Below are positions 10,201 to 20,342 of a DNA stretch of 64,000 bases, piece after piece. The position numbers were made by a program, and so were the translations under genes. The first letter of the stretch is position 1. Each line of letters opens with the position of its first letter. The stretch is taken from assembly GCA_035079385.1 (NCBI GenBank), contig JAVHKY010000052.1, positions 12,772,001 through 12,836,000 of the forward strand, in the 5' to 3' direction. Below the pieces are notes generated by a model, which made no database searches, had not been told where the DNA came from, and worked only from the letters and a program-made list of their open reading frames with translations. Source of the stretch: Aspidiotus rigidus. Lineage: Eukaryota; Arthropoda; Insecta; Hemiptera; Diaspididae.

Positions 10201-13200
10201 TCAAACATTTGAATTTGAGGAAAAAAAAAGTTTTAAACATGGACGGCAGGTCATGAATTTAACGTCACACGTATTCATGCACAAGAAAGCGTAAGTGTCT
10301 AAATCTAAGGAAAAAACCTGGAGAAACACAGCAATAAGCGTTAGATCAGTATGTTTAAAACAATAAAATATACAAATTTTGTAGAGAAATGCCGTTTTGA
10401 ACTTTCAAGAAAATAATATCAATTTTCAACATGTTTTAAATAAAAAAAAAAACGTTTAAAATTAAAAAAACACGTTTTTTATTCTTTTTTTTTAAAAAAA
10501 AACTTGATTCTTTGCAACCCTGCCTATACCTAATACATGGGAACAGCTGATTATAAGGGGAATTTATCCGTAAGCGCGCGTGTATTTGATGTTGGTCACA
10601 CTCTGTAACACGGGCTCTTATGAAGCGGTAGCCGTCTACTTCTCTTGATGGTCTAAGAAAAAGAAATGAGTTGCGAACTAAGCAGGTTAGATACTGCAGC
10701 TGTCTCCCTTCAAAGATGTGAACAAACTTTTTGCGTGTTGATCACGTGTTGATTCTCATTTGGATCTTAACGTGAAGAAGGCGCTCTCTACATGTACTGT
10801 GACGGCAAACTGTTGAAGCTTGAATGAAGGAGGTGATTTCAAAAAAGTTACTTGAATAACCTGAAAATAGATTTGTCTAAAAGAAGATTAAAAGAGCTAC
10901 AACTTTTGTTCCTTTCATTTTTTGCAAAAAGTAACTATTTTGAGTGGTACAATCAATTTTATTAACATTGCGCCTCATGGCCAAACAAAATTATCCCCCT
11001 GCTTTACATCGTGCGACACTTACGGCGGTTAAGATGAAAATAAGAATCACTAAGCGTTTGCAAAAACGTCAATATTTCAAAAATAAACAATATGTGACCT
11101 GTCACAAGAGAACCCCCCTTAGCGTCCCAAAAATCGTTTTTGAGGTTTTTAGTGATTTTTATCAATTGAAACCAGCTCTTTTACTCGGTGGCATCAATAA
11201 AATTTCAAAAATTTGGACGCTAAGGGGGGTTCTCTTGTGACAGGTCACATATGTTAATGATGGATGATCTTAAAATACAAAGTGAAAGGTTTGTGTTTCA
11301 TGAAACAAGACCACTTGAACAAATTGTTCATTTTCAAAATATTTGCGTTTTAGTGGGAAAAACACTCAAAAAGTTTGTTTACTTAAAAGTTTGTTTACTT
11401 TTTGAAGGGAGATGGCTGCAGCAGACAGGTCTGTTCTTAATACAAATTGAACAAAATCACTGTCATTTTCAATGTTTGCAAGTATATTGTCACAGGGAAT
11501 TGGTCTATACAGTACAATATGTAATTCTAGAAAATAATGAAAAGGAATGAGCTAGATAGAGAGGGACAGTCAAACACGCAGACAGAAGGAAAAAACATTC
11601 GACACCCATAGGGTCCGCCAAAAAGATGTTTTTGGATTAAATTTGTTGTAGCTTAAAAAGGCAAAACGTTACATGTATAGTTCAAATGTACAAAATTTGT
11701 ATCCTAATTTTATCTTTAATTTGCGTCAGATACAAAGTTTCCATGTCTTCTCTAAGCCGCGTTACGGACCAAAATGTGCCAAAAATTGACAAATTTGCCA
11801 AGTTTGCCAAATAATAATAGCTGAAAATTCCCCCATTTTCAAGTGTCATAATAGGGAAATATACTCCGAAGAGTAAAGAACACAAATACACGAACCGCAA
11901 TAAAATCAAACAATCCGAGCGCTTTCGGCTAAACAGCCATTCTCACGGTATAGAAAGCGACTGAACCCAACACCAACAAGAACGAGTAACAACGAACGAG
12001 GAGGTCATGACTGAACCAGCGAGTTATCAAAATAAAAACGCATTGATTCTTCATAATAGGGTTATTTGGAATCGGCGTTAAATTTCACTTTCAAATCAAG
12101 TATAATATGGATGAACTATACATCTAGCGTTTTCATTTTTTCAGCTGCAACAAATTTAATCCAAATCCCCATTCAATAGTTAACATCTTTTGGGCGGACC
12201 CTATATAGGACGTGTAACTTGATAGAAAATTAACGAATTATAATCTATAATATCATATCCAAACAATATACCCTCCGACAGAGTCCAAGAAGGTTGTACT
12301 TTCAGACCCTGAAGATTACAGGATGCCTTCATCATTGTGAAATGAAGTGAACATACAACAAGGACTGGTAGGTGGGTCGGCTAATATTTTCTCTTGAATC
12401 TTGATTAGTGATTACAATTTACAAGCTCTTTCATGAAAGAAACAAACGCCTAACAAAGATGTGTCACCAAAAGCGCCACCGGTTGCTCACCTCACACAAA
12501 CAGGCATCTCGTCAGCATTTTGTCCATCCAGTAAACAGCACAGAATTGTTTCTCTTGTGATATACTACTTCAGTTCTTTCCAAGAGAATGAATAGCAATT
12601 TAAACTGAGTTTTACAGTAGAACTCAAGGTCTCAAGTAATTACAAAATGGATTAATTCGCAAATTTCAATCTTGATGGATCCCAAATTCTAAATATTGAC
12701 TATAGAAAATTAATAGGCAGTATTTCAGATTGGTTGTTTCAAGGACCCACAACCAAAGCTTGACAGAAAGTCATATCAACGGCTAGTTTGTTCGAGTACG
12801 TCCAAATGCTGTTTGGTCTTCAAAATGCCCATATCGGACGTCGGTGTTGTGACATCAGCGTGAATAACCATATTCTCATTCCCATAGCATGGCGGCTATT
12901 GGTCATTATCATTAGTCAATTAACCGGTTGATTCTTGCACAAAATTAACCTTAATACTTCACGGTTCCGGCCAATTGCTAAAATTTGAATTTTCTTACCC
13001 ATCATTGCAATTCACTGAATTCAGAATTGAAAACTTGACAAAATTCTTAATTATTAACATATAAAAGGTCTTCTCTCGCTCTCTCTCTCTTTTTTTCAAT
13101 GCTTGCTTTTTTGACCGAAAAGTAATTTTTAGAGAACTAAAATCGATTTGATTAGTTACAAGTTGACCAATTAACGAGTTTATTTTGTGGTTCTTAACCA

Positions 13201-13935
13201 ATTAACCGGTTACAATGATTTTCAATACACCATTTAACCAGTATATAAATAACCCATAACCACCCATCATTATATTCCAAATGTGTGCTAGTATTGCTTC
13301 TTAAAATGGGGACCCGTACAAGTTGACTTAGCTATATCTAGAACTGTTTTGTGATCACAGTGATGGGGACTCTCGGAATCAGAGAATTTCTAACTGTCCA
13401 ATACGAAGAACAAAAACCCAACAATTAATTATTAACAATTGGCTATCATTTTAAATTTCCTTGTAAGAATTACTTACACTACCTACTTTATCTGCGAGTA
13501 CCAGCGAGCAAAAGACAAGAAAGATAAAAAAGCAAATAAAACTTGTTTTTCTTGTCTAGAATGATAGGTACGCATTAAGGATGTTGACAAATAATTTCAT
13601 TTATATATAGGTTGTGGATGGACAGAATTTAGTTCATAAAATTGAATATACAAAAAGGGATTATTACAATGAGAGACCTGTTCAAAACATAATGATTGCA
13701 TCTTGCGGGCTCTTACCAAAGAGGAGACCTTATTATGTGCCTAGTCATCCTTATACGTGAGTATCATATTTTAGTAGCCTGACAATTTACAACACTCACT
13801 GTATAAACCCATCTTCTGTTTAGATTTTGGGCCTATGTCAAAGCAATTGTGCCACCATTGTCAATGTCTCTAATGATTTTAGGGACTTTTCAGTGGATTA
13901 TGAATTGTTTGGATGCTGGCTGTAGATACAGATGA
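7285..13935 (+). CDS. Cyclophilin-type peptidyl-prolyl isomerase with C-terminal membrane anchor (first exon not found)
   Basis: Five exons join in frame: 7285-7498, 9718-9837, 9931-10013, 13611-13756 and 13824-13935 (224 codons plus TGA), all with GT-AG borders. The order of cyclophilin motifs is complete: [26 protein letters not shown] (catalytic Arg, Phe and Gln kept), [16 protein letters not shown] and VVFGKV. At the positions of cyclophilin A Trp121 and His126 I read S/L and Y, so cyclosporin binding and full activity are doubtful. The last exon encodes a hydrophobic segment ([20 protein letters not shown]) that should anchor the protein in a membrane, as in secretory cyclophilins such as ninaA. 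Cyclophilins isomerise Xaa-Pro bonds in client proteins. The exon at 7285 begins after an acceptor, so an upstream exon, presumably with the signal peptide, is missing. Orthology to ninaA is a guess, so no symbol is given. Confidence 0.85.
7679..7941. mobile_element. 263-bp MITE in cyclophilin intron
   Basis: Terminal inverted repeats of about 65 bp: ATAAGGCTTTCACACTATTG at the left, complement with few changes at the right (ending GCCTTAT). The arms share GGATAGTA and CTGATTCCTTATCTCGC. Non-coding. Confidence 0.75.
8291..8428. mobile_element. About 138-bp foldback in cyclophilin intron
   Basis: GATGAGAGAAGGATGCTCAT at the left is matched by its complement at about 8395-8422. The central part GGCAGGAACA...CTGTCAG is also inverted. 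Non-coding MITE. Confidence 0.65.
8491..8626. mobile_element. 136-bp MITE in cyclophilin intron
   Basis: TGGACCCTTTTTAGCCAAAC at the left end and its complement (ending AGGGTCCA) at the right. The arms continue CCAACCAAGCGACAT. A single-end relative (TTTAGCCAAACCCAACCAAG) lies at about 47766-47785. Confidence 0.75.
8627..9717. other. Remainder of cyclophilin intron, no gene seen
   Basis: Contains a small perfect hairpin at about 8687-8719 (GAAGCGATGGATGG and complement) and short chance ORFs. No exon or RNA gene recognised. Confidence 0.45.
10690..11425. mobile_element. Foldback element with a nested MITE, in cyclophilin intron
   Basis: The arm near 10694-10738 (TCTCCCTTCAAAGATGTGAA then CAAACTTTTTG) is inverted at about 11370-11425, where the arm also has a duplicated GTTTGTTTACTT. 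A second, younger palindrome (11093-11252) sits inside it. Confidence 0.5.
11093..11252. mobile_element. 160-bp palindromic MITE, TGTGACCTGTCACAAG termini
   Basis: Arms ATGTGACCTGTCACAAGAGA plus CCCCCCTTAGCGTCC are near-perfect complements, and the flanks read TA. Other palindromes here share TA-TGTGACC ends (46365-46507, 47471-47608), suggesting one superfamily with TA target sites. Confidence 0.75.
11609..12205. mobile_element. About 600-bp foldback with hammerhead-like core
   Basis: The ends read ATAGGGTCCGCCAAAAAGAT and its complement. After a short indel the arms continue TTTGGATTAAATTTGTTG. At the centre lies GGCTAAACAGCC followed on the minus strand by GAAAGCGCTCGG (11914-11926) and preceded by GTGAGAAT, a degenerate hammerhead-like arrangement. 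The following 110 bp resemble the centre of the element at 15555-15840. Confidence 0.65.
12206..13610. other. Remainder of cyclophilin intron, no gene seen
   Basis: AT-rich. TTAACCGGTTA-type words recur at about 12915-12930 and 13190-13215, probably a worn repeat. There is a short CT-rich run at about 13074-13095. No exon supported. Confidence 0.4.
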
Positions 13936-13996
13936 AGAATGGCTCTTTTTGTTTCAAATCTTTCATATTGACCTACCTTGTTCAGTTTTTCCAGTA

Positions 13997-14002
13997 AATA
14001 AA
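13997..14002 (+). terminator. Poly(A) signal AATAAA for the cyclophilin gene
   Basis: First AATAAA after the TGA at 13933-13935, about 60 bp downstream. Confidence 0.5.
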
Positions 14003-14589
14003 AATACCTTTGTACTTCTGTATATATATAAGCTAAATTATTTATGTTCGCATTCTCAGGGAATTTTTGCGTTGGATCACAAGATACCTCCTGCGCAACG
14101 CAACATGTATGAGCGGTAGCTTGTTCAACAACTAAGAAACCAAATCAAATCAGAGAATCAAACAAACAATGTACTTTAAATATCTTGTGGTGGGTATCAC
14201 AATAATCAATGGATTTTTCAGTAATTTTAAGATGGAATAACCGAATAAGAATACGCAAATACAGTACATACCTACAATTCACATGTTTTTTAATTCCACT
14301 CAAAAGTTCTTTATTTCGGATAGACAATATCAAATACGTACTATAAACGGTAATACCGGAAACTCCTTCCTAAGAAACACCACTACTCTTGAATCCGAGA
14401 CACAATTAATTTATAATCAATATCCAAAGTAGCTTCATTCCATACCCCTAGTCATTTATAACCATTGGGTATACTCGTAACCATCAACCCGGACGATAGT
14501 TTCCAGTATTATTTGTTTAAATACATAGTAGATACTTGACTATATCACAATGTAAAATCTCTCATGTAGTTTTAAGAGTATGCTCTACC
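14003..14589. other. No gene seen
   Basis: AT-rich, without recognisable repeats or exons. The 62-68 codon ORFs here look like chance. Confidence 0.45.
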
Positions 14590-14753
14590 CAGTGAACTCA
14601 ATTTGTAGAATGAGACTAGCTGGAACGCGCGCTGAACGAAGAAAAGAGAGAGAAAGAAGATATTCTGATCAACCGGGCTCCGTCGTTTCATGCACGCTTA
14701 ACGAAAAAAGAGAGAAAAAAGAGATATTCTGTTATTTCGTTTCATGTTTTTAG
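14590..14753. mobile_element. Truncated copy of the CAGTGAACTCAATT hAT MITE
   Basis: Starts CAGTGAACTCAATTTGTAGA and is closely similar to the complete copy at 14828-15038 through GTTATTTCGTTTCA, then breaks off at TTTTTAGGTTCATGCC. The right terminal repeat is missing. Confidence 0.7.
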
Positions 14754-14827
14754 GTTCATGCCACGTCCTAGGAGGCATGAACCACTTGCAATCGCTTTGT
14801 TTTTAGGTTCATGCCTCTTCTGGCGGG

Positions 14828-15038
14828 CAGTGAACTCAATTCGTAGTATGAGACTAGCTGGAACGCGCGCTGAACGAAGAAAAGAGAGAGAAAGAAGATA
14901 TTCTGGTCAACGGGGCTCCGTCGTTTCATGCACGCTTAACGAAAAAAGAGAGAGAAAAGAGATATTCTGTTATTTCGTTTCACGTTTTCTGTTCAGCGCG
15001 CATTCCAGCTAGTCTCATACTACGAATTGAGTTCACTG
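14828..15038. mobile_element. Complete 211-bp hAT-type MITE with 8-bp target duplication
   Basis: The ends CAGTGAACTCAATTCGTAGT and complement extend about 48 bp (to GCGCGCTGAAC). Both flanks read CTGGCGGG (14820-14827 and 15039-15046), an 8-bp target duplication. CA...TG ends with an 8-bp duplication are the hAT signature. Related pieces occur at 5827, 14590 and at about 34975. Confidence 0.85.
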
Positions 15039-15046
15039 CTGGCGGG

Positions 15047-15210
15047 GCATGAACCACTTGCAATCGCTATTATTTTTTTTTCTTCAGTTTTTCGATTGTT
15101 GTTCTCTGACCTTTCAATTTCGATGTGCGATATAGTACATCGTCTCGATTGTTTCACTACAAAGAGAAAGGCAGTTTTTGTGTACGGATGTAAAGGAGGT
15201 GGTGATCGTG
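15047..15210. repeat. Dispersed repeat also found at 19290-19458
   Basis: GCATGAACCACTTGCAATCG, then TTCGATGTGCGATATAGTAC and GCAGTTTTTGTGTA, match about 19293-19455 in the same orientation. A shorter relative (AGGCATGAACCTCTTACAAC) is at about 34811-34831. The match ends at GGATGTA, exactly where the large inverted-repeat unit starts at the second copy. Confidence 0.65.
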
Positions 15211-15554
15211 TTTTCTTTTTCGACGTGATATTGATCGTTCATGATATCGTCTATCGAGTGATGTTTATTGGAGATTTTAATAATAATAGCCGCTGCAGTC
15301 TGCTGACGTCAATTATTGTCATCTTACCTCAATAGTGGAGTATTATCAAAAAAATATATGTGATTAGATCGACACGTTAATTGCGTTGAATAATTATTTT
15401 GCAGTTCAAGAGTTTAACAGTATTTCTGTTGAATTAGCAGATAAATTAGGTTTTACTATTCGGCTGGATTTGGACAAAGTAAGTGTTTGAGTAATAGATT
15501 GTTTTGTAGAGATATCACATACTTAGTTTTATGTATGTAGGCAATGTGCCATAC

Positions 15555-15840
15555 ATAATAAACGCGAAAGAGGAATACTCAGAAGGGAGAGTAAAGCATG
15601 CCAATTGCAGAAAAACTATAAGACAACGAGCGCTTTCGGTTGATAAACCATCTTCAAGCCTGAAATGAAAGCAACTGATGAACAAATGAGAAGAACGAGG
15701 TCAAAATCGCGGTGTGAATCATGAACCAGTTCGATCAAGCCATCTTCTGGAATGTACGAGTTGAGTACAGTGATACCGTCAGTTTTGAGGTTTGCATGCT
15801 TTACTCTCCCTTCTGAGTATTTGTCTTTCGCGTTTATTAT
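15555..15840. mobile_element. 286-bp foldback with hammerhead-like core
   Basis: Arms ATAATAAACGCGAAAGA and GAAGGGAGAGTAAAGCATGC are inverted at 15795-15840. The centre holds GGTTGATAAACC (15638-15649), with GAAAGCGCTCG after it and TTGAAGATGG before it on the minus strand. Non-coding. Confidence 0.75.
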
Positions 15841-15897
15841 GGATAGCTGTAACTAGAAGGAACGTATTCGTTTAATTGAGCCATGCGTACAAAGTCA

Positions 15898-16148
15898 TAT
15901 GTGACGCGATTTATCAAAAGGGACCACTTTGCGCAAAATCAAATTTTACAGGAGAAGCCAAAATAGGTCAAAAAAACTTAATCTCGAGAAATTTGAAAAA
16001 TTGATGGAAAATGTATACTAACATTTTCCATCAATTTTTCAAATTTCGTGAGATTGTGTTTTTTCACCTACTTTGGCCGCCAAAATAAATGAAAAACATG
16101 ATTTTTATTTTGCGCAAAGTGGTCCCTTTTCATAAATCGCGTCACATA
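15898..16148. mobile_element. About 250-bp palindromic MITE
   Basis: GTGACGCGATTTATCAAAAG and CCACTTTGCGCAAAAT at the left are repeated as complement at about 16110-16145. The inner part AAATTTGAAAAATTGATGGAA is also palindromic. TAT/ATA flanks. Confidence 0.8.
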
Positions 16149-16290
16149 TATATTACTAACGTAACAAGTTGTGCATCTTCCTATATACGCAATGAATACA
16201 AAAAAATGTAACGAAATTGATCACTATAGGCGCGCAGCGTCGCATTGCTTATGCTCTTATGGGAGAAATAACGTAAATAGTATGTTACAC

Positions 16291-16414
16291 AACAAGCCGT
16301 GAAAACGAGCGTTTTCACTCGGAGTTTCAGTGCAACCGAGTATCACGCGAGCGTAGCGAGCGTGATTGGTTGCTCTGAAACTCCGAGTGAAACGCAAGTT
16401 CTCACCGCTTGTCG
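16291..16414. repeat. Imperfect palindrome
   Basis: ACAAGC...GTGAAAAC and CACTCGGAGTTTCAG are inverted at about 16370-16414, centred on GCGAGCGTAGCGAGCG. It is immediately followed by the next foldback. Confidence 0.6.
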
Positions 16415-16430
16415 AGTATTATATTTTTTA

Positions 16431-16830
16431 CAACACTGACGGTGAAACCGCAACTTTTTGTCACGAAAACGATGGCGAAAACGATAAAATAATAGGAACC
16501 TGGCTGCACTGAAGAATAATGGAAGTTCACAGCGTTTTTTTGGAAGTTCTTACAACCTTGTTCATCGTACCATCGTACCTACCTCAGAGAGAATGGAGTT
16601 CACTGACCTCAGTTTTCACTACAGTTTCATCTCTACGTTTTCACCACTGTTCTCTTACTTTTCACTACAGTTTTACGTTTTCGCCACGCCTTCACTTACT
16701 TTTCACAACAGTTCTTCGTTTTTCACTACAGTTTTTATTTTTCACCACAGTTCTACGGACTACTTGTGATAAAACCCATTTTCGCCATCGTTTTAAGTGG
16801 CGAAAAGTTGCGTTTTCACCGTTAGTGTTG
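16431..16830. mobile_element. 400-bp foldback MITE
   Basis: AACACTGACGGTGAAACCGC at the left matches the complement of the sequence ending at 16830 (CACCGTTAGTGTT). The arms include AAAACGATGGCGAAAA, about 50 bp in all. The 104-codon ORF inside is a TTTTCAC repeat artefact. Confidence 0.75.
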
Positions 16831-17197
16831 TGAAAAAGTATGTTTAGAAACTGCGTGTTATCTCCGAAAATCGATCGACACCTACCTATTTTTTCTTTTG
16901 AATATTAAAGACGAGGCTTCCAGCTTTTTTTTAAGCCATACATGAATATAAACGGTTCATTAGAATTTTAGAAATTAAAATTTGAAAAATACGTTTTCTC
17001 CATCGTCAGCCAGCTATTTCCAAAAAACTTGTGAGCAATCCTACGCCAGCGCTCAACATTCATGTTCTGTGGCAACAACATGAAACTGCGCGAGTTACTC
17101 AACTTGGTATTCTATACGACTTTGCATTCGTAGTTGAATTGATGTGATATGCAAGTGTATGATAAATTTTAATGTTTATTTTTGTACATCTGTTTCA

Positions 17198-17990
17198 GGC
17201 TCGGAAGGTTGTTGCTCGGTATTCAATCGCTGAAGGCTTATCGCTGTGCCTTTCTCCATTGACTGAAGATGAAACAGCGGCTCGGCATTCAAACGCCGAA
17301 GGTTTATTGCTGTGCCTGTCTTCCGATGAAACAGCATACACAACACGCATACACGCAACACGCATACACGAAAAACTGCTAAATGATAAACTGCTAGCTG
17401 ATGAACGATTAATTGAAAATAGAATTACGAATATTAGCGAATATGTAAATAGAGATACGAATGAACAGATAAATTCTGAACGCGATGTTTGTGATAATAT
17501 TGTGTCTTATTATAGTACACGTGATAGAACTTTGGAACGAAAACGGCGATATTATTTAAAGAATAAAGAGGAACTTCGTTTGAAACGGCGAATACGTTAT
17601 GAGATGAACCGTGAAACTATTTGTATGAAAAAACGAAAATTATACCACGAGGAATGCGATGTAACCAATAGTGAGTATTATGAAACGAATCAGAAACAAG
17701 TAGTTGATCAAAAAGCCCAAGATTGTGTCCTAGATCCAAAACGTATCTATGCCATAAATGCAAAGTATGGTATTCAATTTCAAAGCCTACTGTTATTATG
17801 AAACGAGAAGTGAATGCAATAAAAATAAATGCTTATAATAAAAAAATTTTGGAACTGTTTGGAGCTAATATGGATATACAATTCATTGTGGATGTATATA
17901 GTAAGTTGTGCACATTATGTTATAAATTATATAAGTAAAAGTCGAGGGGAATCATCAAAGCTTTTGCAAGATATTACAAAAAAACACTTC
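17198..17990 (+). pseudogene. Helitron helicase-like protein remnant
   Basis: The best evidence is near the 3' end: NAYNKKILELFGANMDIQFI (about 17827-17886), then after a frameshift YVINYISKSRGESSKLL (about 17917-17967). This matches the conserved Helitron block in which N-x-YN precedes a (W)-x-ANMDIQ-(F/Y) motif and a YI-K-RG motif. Upstream, CHKCKVWYSISKPT resembles the Cys-rich (C)RFxFP segment before it. The first ORF (17172-17801) has repeated IAEGL/NAEGL...CLS units and a basic stretch ERKRRYYLKNKEELRLKRR, as at the N-terminus of some Helitron proteins. The HUH replication initiator and the helicase proper are missing and the frame changes at least twice. Helitrons move by rolling-circle replication; this copy is dead. 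Confidence 0.6.
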
Positions 17991-18060
17991 TTTTTTGTGA
18001 CTTTGAATAACATGCTACAAAATCAGCTAAACATATATTTTCCAAATTTTTAACACCCTC

Positions 18061-18546
18061 TCTCCTCTTCTTAGTCGTTTTCAATCTTAAAGAAACAGTT
18101 AACACGTGAGTTTACCTGAGCAACGCTATCTATCACGCCTGCGAGAGTACTACTATTTCTGCCTCTCCATTACTATTCATACTCAAAGATTGACGTAGGT
18201 TAATTCATAATTCGGGCCCTACAACCGCTAGGTTCGCTGTAGTCGCGAAAATGGAACCGGGGTAAAGGAGGAAATTCCATTTGTCTCAATGTAATTTAAA
18301 TTTGAAATATCTTTGGAAACAAGCAATATTTTGAAAAAACTAACAGAACTAAATTTGTTGATCATAAAATTTCCTTTCAAATGGAATTATCAGTTTTGAA
18401 ATACATTGAAATTTTATGAAAACGGTTACTGCCCGCTCACCTCAATACTCGCAATGTCTATTATGTACCCGGTTGCGTTATCAGCGAAGCTAGCGCTGTT
18501 GGGTTCGAATATAATAATATTAACAGAGAGAAAATAGTCTTCCTTC
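18061..18546. other. No gene seen
   Basis: Intergenic sequence. GCTAGCGCTG followed by GGGTTCGAATA at about 18490 resembles the outer flank of the 4.3-kb nested cluster, perhaps another end of that family. Confidence 0.35.
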
Positions 18547-19197
18547 ATTGGGATGTTAACCTATGTTTGGCAGCGCTAGAATCGCCTTCCTCTCTCGCCG
18601 CACTCGCTTGAATTTCTGGGTGACGATTTTACGTTCAATGTATTTGGCCATAAGAATCGTGATTTTCAATTAGTCGTAGATGACTCAATACTTCATTAAT
18701 AGAATTGCTTCTTTCAGTTATCAATTCTCTTGAAGTATTTAAACGATTTATAGGATATAATTTTTCGACAATACGAATTGTAATAATTTAAATCGAATTG
18801 TAATAATTTAAATCGTATTTGAAAATTGCAAATTCTGCATCGTGAAGCATGGTACGTTAAAATTATCCCCATGTTCAAACACGGCTACCAACCATTGACT
18901 ATATATTACTTCGTAACCCAGACGTACAGTCCTATTGTTATAAACGGTGTCGTTTTCTTGGATTACGTTGGATACAAATAACAGATCGCGCCAGATGTCA
19001 AGACGTAGGTGTAACAGAGAGGGAACGATGTTCAGCGATGATTTTTCTCTTTTACTCTACTGGTTAACACGCAGCGCACTCACGTTGTCGTTTCCAGCAA
19101 AACGACACCGTTCATAACAATAGGACTGTACGTCTGGGTTACGAAGTAATATATAGTCAATGCTACCAACTTAGGTAACTTAGGTTAACATCCCAAT
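18547..19197. mobile_element. Foldback element with nested MITE
   Basis: The outer ends ATTGGGATGTTAACCTA (18547) and complement (19181-19197) enclose a second, better preserved palindrome at 18893-19162. Confidence 0.5.
18893..19162. mobile_element. 270-bp MITE, about 68-bp terminal repeats
   Basis: CATTGACTATATATTACTTC then GTAACCCAGACGTACAGTCC and AACGGTGTCGTTTTC are mirrored at 19096-19162 with two or three differences. Confidence 0.8.
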
Positions 19198-19289
19198 TGT
19201 CCAAGAGATACAATTTGCCTGAACGTCAGTTTCAATGTACCCTAAGTATGTAGGTATGTCAAGTCATCAATTCTACAAAACGTAAACAG

Positions 19290-19458
19290 CGCCGCAAGGC
19301 ATGAACCTCTTCCAACCTCCTGTGAGGTTGCTTGTTTTTTTTTCAGTCTCACGATGTTGTTCTCCGACTTTTCGATTTCGATGTGCGATGTGCGATATAG
19401 TACATCGAGTCGATTGTTTTACTACAACGAGAAAAGCAGTTTTTGTGTAGGAATGTAT
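19290..19458. repeat. Dispersed repeat, second copy
   Basis: Same family as 15047-15210 (see there). It carries a short tandem GATGTGCGATGTGCGATATA. Its similarity stops at about 19457, one hint for the left limit of the large unit that follows. Confidence 0.6.
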
Positions 19459-19480
19459 AGTACGCCAAAATAGAAGTGAG

Positions 19481-19746
19481 TGGTGGAAATGATTCCTATA
19501 AAGCTAGTTTTCGATACATTTGTTCATTAGGTAGTACTTATCAACATACTAAAAATCCCCTCCCCTCTGACCCGTGCATCGTGATCCAAACGTCCCAATT
19601 TTCAGACTTTTTTTCATAACTCGCTTAATACGCATCAGATCGAAAAATGTTTCAAACAAAAGTTGAAGCCCATAAAATTTTCTTGAAAAATGGTTCCTAT
19701 CATTCTTTCGTTCCGAGCAACAGAAGCGGAGATAAATGACGCTGAA
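19481..19746. repeat. Left inverted repeat of the nuclease-CXC unit
   Basis: Begins TGGTGGAAATGATTCC and ends GATAAATGACGCTGAA. It is the complement of the right arm at 32709-33277 apart from small indels and the MITE there. Confidence 0.8.
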
Positions 19747-20342
19747 ATTGCCAAGTTCTTTTATACAGTATAGAGTACCTACCTATAGCATGGCGCGTAG
19801 AATACAACACAGTGGACGTACAACATGTAGTGGTGTAGTTTCTTGAAAAGTCGTATACAAATACAGTATGTACGTACATTATTATCAGAATTAAAGAGGA
19901 TAAATTAACATATTTATATTATAATTATTTTTTTTAAATGAATTATTCATTCTTGGTATAATATATAGGTAATTAATAATTATTTTTATGTAATTAAATT
20001 GGTTAATTAAATTAATAAATATACTTAGGCCCAATTATTATAATGTTTATTTCAAATAGGTCTATTTTTATTAAAATTCATTTTAGATTAAGTATGATTA
20101 TGAAAGGTAGTAAAATTAAGTTGAATATTCGACAACACATTAGTGTACATACATGGCGTACACATATTACCAATCAATGTATAGAATGATTTCTTCAATG
20201 TTTTCATCATCATGTTCACCGTCGTCTTCTGTATTTAGGCTTAGATAATCATTTTTATTAAAGCAAGATTTTCCTATAAGAACATAGGTACAAGCATAAA
20301 TAATTCGGTGGTAAATAATTATTAAGTTTTTTAGATGGAAAA
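19747..20342. other. 3' flank of the nuclease-CXC gene, no further gene
   Basis: Very AT-rich between the left arm and the stop codon. No second ORF is seen, so the unit seems to encode one protein. Confidence 0.45.

Noticed and set aside
15027..15335. 102-codon plus-strand ORF
   Set aside because: It starts in the end of a MITE and runs through a dispersed repeat (also at 19290) that is not open in the other copy.
16519..16833. 104-codon plus-strand ORF
   Set aside because: Made of TTTTCAC-type repeats within a foldback element.
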